Shown one piece after another: positions 1-5,974 of a DNA stretch of 6,156 nucleotides. The notes under the pieces are model-generated. The model had not been told where the DNA came from. It ran no database searches and worked only from the letters and a program-made list of their open reading frames with translations. This DNA is from Caldilineaceae bacterium (GTDB taxonomy: Bacteria > Chloroflexota > Anaerolineae > Caldilineales > Caldilineaceae): NCBI GenBank assembly GCA_019637645.1, contig JAHBVH010000144.1, forward strand, positions 1-6,156, written 5' to 3'. The first letter of the stretch is position 1; each line of letters begins with the position of its first letter. The translations under genes and the position numbers were made by a program.

Positions 1-484
1 CTACCGAGAACCACCCCGCCTTGAGCCAGATAATCACCATGGGCGCGATGGCAAGGATCGGGACCGTCTGCGAAGCGACTACATAGGGCATACACCCGCG
101 CTCTAGCAACCTAATATGGGTAAATAACACCCCCAAGAGCAACCCCAGCGTGGCCCCAAAGAGAAAGCCAACGATAGCCTCGCGGAAAGTATAGAGCGCC
201 GCGCTGAAGAGCACGCTTCCCAGCGGCGGTCCATTGCGCCGCGCGGGCTGACTAAAGGCCGCGCCGATCTCCCAAAGATGGGGCAGATTCAGATCCGAAG
301 CGACTTTCCAACGTAGCGGTGGGTTATGCTCAATTCCCCAGGGGTTTGTCTCCGCACGCCAAGGATCGCCACCTAGCCATTTGGCTCCTTCCCATAGCAG
401 AGCAATGAGAAGAAGCAAGAGCAAGAATGCGATCAGTTGGCGCAGAAGTGTATATACGCTTGTGGTAAAACGCGGTGAATGCAT
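1..484 (-). CDS. ABC transporter permease, TauC/SsuC/ThiX-like (N-terminal part, cut by window edge)
   Basis: This is the inner-membrane channel subunit of an ABC importer of the BPD_transp_1 class (nitrate/sulfonate/taurine, hydroxymethylpyrimidine or riboflavin type). 161 codons are visible and the frame is open through the left edge. The N-terminus is a short basic stretch followed by a Leu-rich membrane segment (about residues 14-32). Next comes a hydrophilic periplasmic loop with WEGAKWLGG and DPW. Then come the hallmarks of this permease group: FREAIVGFLFGATLGLLLG, then the short stretch RLLERGCMPYVVASQTVPI, followed by LAIAPMVIIWL and KAGW. That is the start of the permease core, just before the EAA-type loop that contacts the ATPase, which lies outside the window. 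ATG at 484 is the only sensible start because an in-frame TGA lies four codons upstream. It has its own promoter-like sequence, so it may not depend on the binding-protein transcript. The family call is confident; the substrate is unknown. Confidence 0.85.
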   Translation of the reverse strand, partial: MHSPRFTTSVYTLLRQLIAFLLLLLLIALLWEGAKWLGGDPWRAETNPWGIEHNPPLRWKVASDLNLPHLWEIGAAFSQPARRNGPPLGSVLFSAALYTFREAIVGFLFGATLGLLLGVLFTHIRLLERGCMPYVVASQTVPILAIAPMVIIWLKAGWFSV

Positions 485-526
485 GAAGCCAACTCAAAGG
501 TTTCGGTAAGAAAGCCAGTGGTAAGG

Positions 527-554
527 ATTATACCAGCAATTGTTTTCACCGCAA
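527..554 (-). promoter_or_regulatory. Extended -10 sigma70-like promoter for the permease gene
   Basis: On the minus strand a perfect TATAAT (532-527) is preceded by TGG, which forms an extended -10 element (TGnTATAAT). A weak -35 match, TTGCGG, lies at 554-549 with a 16-base spacer. Transcription would begin near 520, giving a leader of about 35 bases before the ATG at 484. The position between the hairpin at 625-665 and the permease start fits a separate transcript. The call rests on hexamer matches only. Confidence 0.5.
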
Positions 555-624
555 CTTTGGCAAAGCACTGAATTCTAGAAGCAACTGAGGATGGCAAACG
601 CGGAAAGGGGTCAGCGTTATATAA

Positions 625-665
625 AGCTAGCCCTGTCAGGTTTGCAAGATCTGACAGGGCTAGCT
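625..665 (-). terminator. 15-bp perfect inverted repeat: probable terminator or palindromic repeat unit
   Basis: Arms 625-639 and 651-665 are perfectly complementary (15 bp, containing GCTAGCCCTGTCAG and its complement) around an 11-base loop. The hairpin begins about 20 bases after the TAG of the binding-protein gene (686-688). On the minus strand it is followed by UUUAUAUAA, a weak U-tract, so an intrinsic terminator for that gene is reasonable. The length, perfection and CCTGTCAG core also resemble dispersed intergenic palindromes of the REP/MITE kind. The two readings are not exclusive. Confidence 0.55.
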
Positions 666-685
666 GGTGAAACTCACAGCTTGTG

Positions 686-2554
686 CTAGGGCAGCAATTC
701 ACAACTTGCCCAACGGTCAACCAGCTCCTGATTCTCGGTCAACCATTGTGCCGCGTCTTGACTGGGCAACTCATTCTCCACAAAGCTTAGGTTCTTCAAC
801 AACCGATAGAGGCAGACTTGTTCACGCTCCAATGTAGCCAAGATGCCGCTATTGGTGACAATCTGCAGCCGCATCCGCTCATTGCGCCAGTAGAGGTCAC
901 CGACATTTCTGATAAAACCAAAATATTCGCGCAAAAAGGCTCGATCATTGGGGTCAGCAAAACAGAATGTCATATCGATAGTACGCTGTTGCTGCCGTTT
1001 GGCTAGGGCTTCGTACATCGGTGCCGCTTCGCTATACGGAACAATGTCCACGGTTAGCTTGAGCTTTTCTTTCATGATCTGGGTGATGACATCGGTAAAG
1101 AAGCGACATTCAGGATAGGCTTGGTTGAGGCCAATGGCTAGATCGGCGGATGGCGTTGGTTGCGCTGGCGGAACGGTTGGCATGGCTGTGGCGATATCCG
1201 CGGCAGGAATAGCCGTAGCTGGTGGCACAGGTAGGTTCGGCGGCGGGACGATTACAACCGAAGTAGGGTCAAATTGACTGACACCCGCGACAAACCAATC
1301 GGTATTATCGAGCAACTCTGGCTCACCCACGCGACCAGCCGGAATCCGTTCAATGCCTTGGTTGTCGATCAGCGGCCCACTAAAGATCTGCAAACGCCCG
1401 CCAATAATGTCTTCACGGGCTTGCAGAATCTGGGCTTGCATCGCGGGGCTGACCGTAGGCCCAAAGGGAGCGAGTTGTAACATGTCACTTTCAATGCCAC
1501 CGCGCACATGGCCACTCCGCCACTGCCCGTTACGCACCTGTTGCACCACCTGCGTAAAATAGTTACCCCACGTATGTTCAACTCCGGTTAGCCAGTTGTC
1601 AGTCGTCAATTCCTGCAGGGAACCTGAATGAAAACCGATAACGTACATGCCACGCGCGGTCGCGGTTTCGACAATGGTAATGGGCGAATCCACAATCATC
1701 GCCATGACATCAACCCCTGCCGAGGCCAACGCTTCCGTGCCGAGCTTTTCCGCGGCTGGGTCCACCCAAGAGCCGGTAGTAACCACCTGCGTGGTCACAT
1801 TAGGATTCACAGAGCGCGCCCCCAGTTGAAAGGCATTAACCGACGCCAAACTGCTGGGCATGGGGACAGCAATAATAAAGCCAAGCTTGTTGGTTTTGGT
1901 TGCAGCACCGGCAGCCATCCCCGTCAAGTACATTGCTTCCACATGGTTGGCTAAGTAGGTGCCAACATTTTCGCGGAGATCAAAGCCACCCGAGTTCACA
2001 AAGGTCACCTGCGGGTACTTTTGACCAGCTTGAAGCGCATAGGGCAAATAGCCGAAACTCTGGGTAAAAATGATCTGTGCGCCACGTGCGACCATGTCAT
2101 CGATAATGGGCAAAACGACTTCTGTCTCTGGCACATTTTCGGCAGAGAGCAAGCGAACGCCCGGCACTTGGCCCATCATCTGACGTAGCCCTTCATCATT
2201 GGCTTGGTTGTAGCCACGGTCATTGATTGCGCCGATATGAATGGCCCCAATGACCGTAGAGCCGTAGAGTGTATAGCCCCCCGTGGTCGGCGTCGCTTCA
2301 GCAGCAAGCACCGTGGGGGCAGGGGTCGGCGGGATCGCGGTCGGCGGTGGGGTATCCGTGGGCGGTGGCGGCGTTGCCGTCGGCAAGAGCACCACCGGTT
2401 GCTGTGTGGGTAGGGCTTGTACCTGATTGGGCTCCGCTGGTGTCGTTGCCTGTGTATTGATGAGCAACGACTGAAGCCGTAGCATCAAAAATACCAGCGC
2501 AACCGCAATTAGCGCGACCAAAATTAAAGCCAAATTATCACGAAGTACTTTCAT
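686..2554 (-). CDS. Membrane-anchored BMP/PnrA-family substrate-binding protein with extra C-terminal domain
   Basis: This 622-residue extracytoplasmic protein is likely the solute receptor of an ABC importer. Residues 7-29 form one hydrophobic N-terminal anchor. I see no lipobox Cys, so it looks like an uncleaved anchor or signal. Residues about 35-92 are a Pro/Thr linker. Residues about 96-425 match the BMP (PF02608) fold: IGAIHIGAINDRGYN at its start, then a NVGTYLANHVEAMYLTGMAAG-like stretch, a WVDPAAE motif, and GVDVMAMIVDS followed by RGMYVIGFHS. Relatives (PnrA, Med, TmpC) bind purine nucleosides or act as receptors. A second Pro-rich linker (about 434-471) leads to a C-terminal domain of about 150 residues with four Cys. 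It starts IGLNQAYPECRFF, and this reminds me of type II periplasmic binding folds, but that is tentative. I start at ATG 2554 because the longer frame opens only with TTG at 2617 and adds a non-signal-like extension. A GGA lies about 10 bases upstream. The BMP call is firm; the ligand is unknown. Confidence 0.88.
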   Translation of the reverse strand: MKVLRDNLALILVALIAVALVFLMLRLQSLLINTQATTPAEPNQVQALPTQQPVVLLPTATPPPPTDTPPPTAIPPTPAPTVLAAEATPTTGGYTLYGSTVIGAIHIGAINDRGYNQANDEGLRQMMGQVPGVRLLSAENVPETEVVLPIIDDMVARGAQIIFTQSFGYLPYALQAGQKYPQVTFVNSGGFDLRENVGTYLANHVEAMYLTGMAAGAATKTNKLGFIIAVPMPSSLASVNAFQLGARSVNPNVTTQVVTTGSWVDPAAEKLGTEALASAGVDVMAMIVDSPITIVETATARGMYVIGFHSGSLQELTTDNWLTGVEHTWGNYFTQVVQQVRNGQWRSGHVRGGIESDMLQLAPFGPTVSPAMQAQILQAREDIIGGRLQIFSGPLIDNQGIERIPAGRVGEPELLDNTDWFVAGVSQFDPTSVVIVPPPNLPVPPATAIPAADIATAMPTVPPAQPTPSADLAIGLNQAYPECRFFTDVITQIMKEKLKLTVDIVPYSEAAPMYEALAKRQQQRTIDMTFCFADPNDRAFLREYFGFIRNVGDLYWRNERMRLQIVTNSGILATLEREQVCLYRLLKNLSFVENELPSQDAAQWLTENQELVDRWASCELLP

Positions 2555-2719
2555 AAAGTGTCTATCCGTTCCTACTGAGTAAGGCAAAGTAACGGTTTTA
2601 TGTGACAAGAGCGTCAAGAGCAGCTTTTCGACAGAGCGCGCCTACCCGAGGCTTGCAGGAACAAGGCCCCAGGAAGAGAGCCCAATGGCCCCAAAGTAGA
2701 CGTGCAGAGCAGCCAACAT

Positions 2720-2755
2720 AAAAAATCTGCCCATTCTGGATTCATGCAAAGCAGA
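2720..2755 (-). terminator. Terminator-like hairpin with U6 tail inside the leader
   Basis: On the minus strand TCTGC (2755-2751) pairs with GCAGA (2730-2726). It can be extended by U-G pairing and an inner CAU/AUG helix, and six consecutive U residues (2725-2720) follow. The stem is short and the loop 20 bases, so it is weaker than a textbook terminator. TCTGC occurs three times in this leader (2781-2777, 2755-2751, 2708-2704) against a single GCAGA at 2730-2726, so alternative pairings that break the hairpin are possible. It lies between a good promoter and the binding-protein start, the place expected for an attenuator. Confidence 0.4.
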
Positions 2756-2896
2756 AGAGGATTCTACGAAGCCCCAGCAGACTTTCAGGATAGCAACCAT
2801 GAAGAACTGAAAGGTTGATAGGCGAATGGATTTCCAGCCGCTACACCAGAGAGGGAATGGTGGCACCGTCGTAGATGCATCCTACAATTGGCGTAC
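2726..2896 (-). ncRNA. Candidate structured leader or small RNA upstream of the binding-protein gene
   Basis: Starting from the predicted transcription start near 2896, the minus-strand RNA would form several local hairpins. These are 2887-2869 (7 pairs including two G-U, 5-base loop), 2862-2844 (CACCA/TGGTG, 9-base loop), 2813-2782 (CTTTCAG/CTGAAAG, 18-base loop), and then the U6-tailed hairpin at 2755-2726. I recognise no known riboswitch or small RNA class in it (no TPP, FMN, cobalamin, SAM, purine, guanidine or Moco signature that I can see). Hairpins this small also arise by chance, so this is a hypothesis resting on their spacing behind a promoter and in front of a terminator-like element. 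Confidence 0.3.
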
Positions 2897-2989
2897 GGGG
2901 CCATTGTACCGCCTGCGTGAGGAACTTTCAAGCACTTTTGGCTTACAAAATCATCACAACTCACGCGGGATCGGCCTCTGCGTACGCCA
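2889..2989. repeat. 101-base nested imperfect inverted repeat just after the molybdopterin-subunit stop
   Basis: An outer perfect 9-bp pair (2889-2897 with 2981-2989, core GGCGTACG) encloses a 4-bp GGCC pair (2899-2902 with 2973-2976). That encloses a 10-position pair with one mismatch (2912-2921 with 2960-2969, core GCGTGAG). A small AAGC/GCTT hairpin sits at the tip (2930-2944). The structure begins about 10 bases past the end of the large-subunit gene, so it could be a 3' end structure that blocks exonucleases or ends transcription, though no U-tract follows. As RNA it pairs slightly better on the plus strand, where the internal mismatches become G-U pairs. Confidence 0.5.
2903..2931 (-). 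promoter_or_regulatory. Strong sigma70-like promoter reading toward the binding-protein gene
   Basis: On the minus strand TTGAAA (2931-2926) and TACAAT (2908-2903) are separated by exactly 17 bases. Each hexamer matches the bacterial housekeeping consensus at five of six positions. The start of transcription would fall near 2896, about 340 bases before the ATG at 2554. The promoter sits inside the inverted repeat at 2889-2989, so cruciform formation or a protein bound to the arms could affect its use. It would make the binding-protein gene independent of the hydroxylase operon. Confidence 0.55.
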
Positions 2990-2998
2990 TACCAGCAC

Positions 2999-5356
2999 TT
3001 ACAGAAGCTCGACCACATCGTCAGGCGGTTGGTGGAGTAAGGCAAAGAGGCGGTTGGGGCTAAGCGGAATTTCTAAAATTTCCAAAGAGGGATGGGCCAA
3101 AGCATCTTCAATGGCTTGGGCAAAGAGTGGGCCCACCGGAATCGCACCCGCTTCCCCCGCGCCTTTGACCCCTAATGGATTCAAGGGCGAGGGCGTTTCC
3201 ACATGATCGGTGAGGATCGACGGCACGGTGTCCGCCGAAGGTAAGAGGTAGTCCATCAAAGAGGAGTTGAGCAACTGCCCAGCGGCGTCAAAATGCAATT
3301 GCTCATAGAAAGCGTTGCCAATCCCCTGGGCCACGCCACCCTGAATCTGGCCTTCCAGGATCATGGGGTTGATCACCCGACCACAATCATGCACGACCAC
3401 ATATTTTTTGATTTCGACCAAGCAAGTCTCTGGATCGACCTCGACAATCATGGCGTGGACACCGCTGGCGGTTGCGCCCCGTTCTGGGCCAAAATAGTCG
3501 GTGGCCTCTAAGCCCGGTTCAGCGCCTGGCTTGACCGCCCCCCGCATAGGGTTGGCACGCGCGGCCAGATCACCCAGTTTCATGGCAGTTGCGGGCGAAC
3601 CTTGGACACGCACCACGCCATCCACCAGCTCCAGATCATCGATAGCGACCTCAAGTTCTTCACTCGCTTTTTTGAGCACCTTTTCACGCACCTTGACCGC
3701 GGCGGCGTGGATGGCATTCCCCGCCACCACCGCGCCCCGGCTGGCAAAGGTCCCCGCGCCCCAATAAAATTCGGCGGTATCCCCCGTCACCAAGCGGATA
3801 TTTTCCACGGCGACCCCGAGTTGCTCGGCGACAATTTGGGCGAATGAAGTATAGTGTCCCTGGCCTTGGGTTCCAACACCAGTGGCAACGCTCACCCGGC
3901 CACTCGTTTCGATGGTCACCTTGGCCCCCTCATAAGGGCCAATGCCAGTCCCTTCGACATAGGTGACCACCCCAATGCCCACCAGCTTGCCTTGGGCGCG
4001 CAAGCTTGGCTGCTCCTCGGCCAGAAAGCGGTGATAATCGATCAGCTCGACGGCACGGTCGAGAGCCGGTTCGTAGTTGCCACTATCATAGACGAGTGGA
4101 GCAAAATCTTGATAGATCACTTGATTGTTATAGGGAAATTTGTCCGGTGGGATCAAGTTGCGCCGGCGGATCTCCACGCGATCAATGCCCAAGGTCTTGG
4201 CGGCTAGATCGAGCAACCGTTCCATGACAAAGACCCCATGCTGTCGCCCCGCACCACGATAGGGGGTGACAATCGGCTTATTGGTAAAGACCGAGCGAAA
4301 TTCGCTATAGTAGTGGGGCACATCGTATTGGCCCAACAAGGTACACTGGCTATTGAGCGCCACCGTGAGACCATAGGGTGCATACGCCCCGGCGTCGTGT
4401 AAAAAGAGATCCTTGACCCCTAAGACGCGCCCATCGCGGGTCAACGCCATCTCCGCCTCGTGCACTTGCCCGCGCTCTTGGGTCGTGGCGTAAAAATTTT
4501 CCTGGCGATCTTCGATCCATTTCACCGGCTGCCCCAGTTGGACGGTGATCCAGGCCAAGGTCACCTCTTCGGGATAGAACATCATAATCTTGGGGCCAAA
4601 GCCGCCCCCAATAAAGGGCGCGATCACCCGCACCTGCTTCTCCGACAGGCCCAACATGGCCGCCAACCCGTTGCGAATGGCAATCGGCGCTTGGGTTGTA
4701 TCATAGATCAAGAGTTGCTCACTTTTAGCGTCCCAACTCGCCACAATCCCACGGTTCTCCATGGCCGCGGCGGTGCCACGGTCATAGACAAAGCGGCGAC
4801 GGATGAGCAGATCGGCTTGCTGGCAGGCGCTTTCATAGTCACCTTTGCGCTGAATGGCATGGGCATTAAGGTTTTGGGTCAGCCCTTCGTGCAGCAAAGG
4901 CGCGTCCGGAGCCAGCGCCTGTTCAATATCAACCACAGCAGGCAAGGGCTCGATGGCGACCAGCACCTTCTCGGCGGCATCCTCGGCAAGATAGCGGCTT
5001 ATCGCGACGACCACCGCCAATGGTTCACCGACATGCCGCACCTTTCCTTTAGCCAAGGGCACTTGGGTACGCGGCTGAAAGACCAAGTCGGGAATGGGCG
5101 GCGGCGGCACGAGCAAAGGCCCTGGCTGCCAATAGTCGCCTAGCTCCGCGGCGGTATAGATAGCGACCACCCCGGGCATTGCACGCGCCGCCGTGGTGTC
5201 AATCTGGCGAATATAGCCATGTGCATAATCGCTGCGCACAAAAGCCGCGTGCAACATGCCCGGTAGATGGACATCATCGGTAAAGAGCGCTTGCCCCGTC
5301 AGCAAGCGGGGATCTTCATTGCGTTTGATCGATTGACCAAAATAGCGTGTGCTCAT
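2999..5356 (-). CDS. Xanthine dehydrogenase-family molybdopterin-binding large subunit (CoxL/XdhA-like)
   Basis: This 785-residue protein is the catalytic subunit of a molybdenum hydroxylase that oxidises an aldehyde or N-heterocycle using water, passing electrons to the iron-sulfur subunit. The N-terminus (RYFGQSIKRNEDPRLLTG) is typical of CoxL-type proteins and opens the a/b hammerhead domain (about residues 15-130). The molybdopterin domains carry GGGFG (250-254), PYRGAGR (365-371), GVGTQGQG (493-500) and GVKGAGEAG with the probable catalytic Glu at 735. Length is normal for the family. The CO dehydrogenase loop AYxCSFR is absent, with PYRGAGR in the corresponding region, so this is not a form I CO dehydrogenase. 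ATG 5356 is preferred over ATG 5377: the family start aligns there and an AGGGAAAGA stretch lies upstream. It follows the small subunit by 14 bases, clearly co-transcribed. The substrate is not determined: purine, nicotinate-like and aldehyde substrates all fit. Confidence 0.92.
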   Translation of the reverse strand: MSTRYFGQSIKRNEDPRLLTGQALFTDDVHLPGMLHAAFVRSDYAHGYIRQIDTTAARAMPGVVAIYTAAELGDYWQPGPLLVPPPPIPDLVFQPRTQVPLAKGKVRHVGEPLAVVVAISRYLAEDAAEKVLVAIEPLPAVVDIEQALAPDAPLLHEGLTQNLNAHAIQRKGDYESACQQADLLIRRRFVYDRGTAAAMENRGIVASWDAKSEQLLIYDTTQAPIAIRNGLAAMLGLSEKQVRVIAPFIGGGFGPKIMMFYPEEVTLAWITVQLGQPVKWIEDRQENFYATTQERGQVHEAEMALTRDGRVLGVKDLFLHDAGAYAPYGLTVALNSQCTLLGQYDVPHYYSEFRSVFTNKPIVTPYRGAGRQHGVFVMERLLDLAAKTLGIDRVEIRRRNLIPPDKFPYNNQVIYQDFAPLVYDSGNYEPALDRAVELIDYHRFLAEEQPSLRAQGKLVGIGVVTYVEGTGIGPYEGAKVTIETSGRVSVATGVGTQGQGHYTSFAQIVAEQLGVAVENIRLVTGDTAEFYWGAGTFASRGAVVAGNAIHAAAVKVREKVLKKASEELEVAIDDLELVDGVVRVQGSPATAMKLGDLAARANPMRGAVKPGAEPGLEATDYFGPERGATASGVHAMIVEVDPETCLVEIKKYVVVHDCGRVINPMILEGQIQGGVAQGIGNAFYEQLHFDAAGQLLNSSLMDYLLPSADTVPSILTDHVETPSPLNPLGVKGAGEAGAIPVGPLFAQAIEDALAHPSLEILEIPLSPNRLFALLHQPPDDVVELL

Positions 5357-5370
5357 AGAGAAATCTTTCC

Positions 5371-5871
5371 CTAGCATTCTCTCCGGGCCGGATTCAAGGT
5401 TGCCGCGGCCAGCTTTACGGCCGCGACAATATTTTGGTAGCCAGTACAGCGGCAGAGATTCCCCGAAATCGCCTCACGGATCTCCGCGTCGGTCGGGTTA
5501 GGGTTTTCAGCCAGAAAGGGAATGAGCGTCATGAGGAAACCAGGGGTGCAATACCCACACTGGAGACCATGTTTTTCCCGAAAGGCAGCTTGCAGCGGGT
5601 GCAGGCGATAGAGATCACCGGTGGGCGTTAATCCCTCCACCGTTGTAATTTCATGACCATTGGCCTGTACGGCAAACAGTATGCAGGAACGCACGGCTTG
5701 CCCATCCAGCAGAATTGTACACGCGCCACACGAGCCATGTTCACAGCCCACATGGGTGCCCGTCAGCGCAAGTTCATGGCGCAGAAAGTCACTCAGCAGC
5801 AGGCGCGGTTCGATGGTACGTTCATAGCGTTTGCCGTTGACGGTCAGCGTAACCGAATGCAACGTAGTCAT
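5371..5871 (-). CDS. [2Fe-2S]-binding small subunit of a xanthine dehydrogenase/CO dehydrogenase-family hydroxylase
   Basis: This 166-residue electron-transfer subunit carries two [2Fe-2S] clusters between the molybdenum centre and the next acceptor. The plant-ferredoxin-type N-terminal domain binds one cluster through Cys43, Cys48, Cys51 and Cys63 (GCEHGSCGACTI). The helical C-terminal domain binds the other through Cys105, Cys108, Cys140 and Cys142 (QCGYCTPG and NLCRCTGY). Gln104 is the residue that contacts the molybdopterin in this family. All eight ligands are present and the length is typical of CoxS-type proteins. Its ATG at 5871 has AAGGA 12 bases upstream, a rather long spacing. The large subunit follows after 14 bases. 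No FAD (CoxM-type) subunit is next to it on either side. Confidence 0.94.
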   Translation of the reverse strand: MTTLHSVTLTVNGKRYERTIEPRLLLSDFLRHELALTGTHVGCEHGSCGACTILLDGQAVRSCILFAVQANGHEITTVEGLTPTGDLYRLHPLQAAFREKHGLQCGYCTPGFLMTLIPFLAENPNPTDAEIREAISGNLCRCTGYQNIVAAVKLAAATLNPARREC

Positions 5872-5974
5872 AAATCCATCTATTCCTTACTTGCAGAAGC
5901 TACGCAATCCCAAAGCCGACTGGTTTTGAAAACTGGTCAGCTTTCTCGGTAACACATACCGCTTTGCATCAGTT

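Larger units (their letters stand above)
2555..2998. other. 444-base non-coding spacer with embedded promoter and structured leader
   Basis: This is the spacer between the stop of the molybdopterin subunit and the start of the binding-protein gene. I find no convincing gene. The longest minus-strand frame here (74 codons, 2642-2866) has no recognisable domain and no clear ribosome site. The spacer holds, in minus-strand order: a nested inverted repeat (2989-2889), a promoter-like pair of hexamers inside it (2931-2903), a series of small hairpins, a hairpin with a U6 tail (2755-2720), and about 165 further bases to the ATG with no obvious element. The sub-elements are listed separately. Confidence 0.6.

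Noticed and set aside
433..720. Minus-strand frame of 95 codons running across the spacer behind the binding-protein gene.
   Set aside because: It overlaps the ends of two genes in another frame, contains the 15-bp hairpin and the permease promoter, and encodes no recognisable domain.
2555..2617. Extended start (TTG at 2617) for the binding protein.
   Set aside because: The extra 21 residues precede a normal MKVLRDN anchor start, and no good ribosome site sits before the TTG.
2580..2617. TTGACG and TTGTCA hexamers as a second promoter close to the binding-protein start.
   Set aside because: No acceptable -10 hexamer occurs at 16-18 bases from either.
2642..2866. Minus-strand frame of 74 codons in the spacer.
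   Set aside because: It has no family resemblance and no clear ribosome site, and it overlaps the terminator-like hairpin and other leader structures.
2851..2886. Plus-strand stretch GGTGGCACCG followed by ATCCTAC resembles the T-box antiterminator core.
   Set aside because: No plus-strand gene follows, there is no terminator with a U-tract, and I cannot trace a convincing stem I. The 10-base match is itself a near-palindrome and may be chance.
4460..5143. Plus-strand open frame of 227 codons.
   Set aside because: It lies wholly antisense to the molybdopterin subunit, has no recognisable domain and looks like a codon-bias shadow. The same applies to the other plus-strand frames over 3293-4227, 5434-5952 and 818-2460.
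2999..5871. Aerobic CO dehydrogenase (coxSL).
   Set aside because: The AYxCSFR copper-ligand loop is missing and there is no coxM neighbour, so a general molybdenum hydroxylase is the safer name.
5947..5961. Short CGGTA/TACCG hairpin after the DDAH-like stop as a terminator.
   Set aside because: Only five base pairs and no U-tract on the minus strand.
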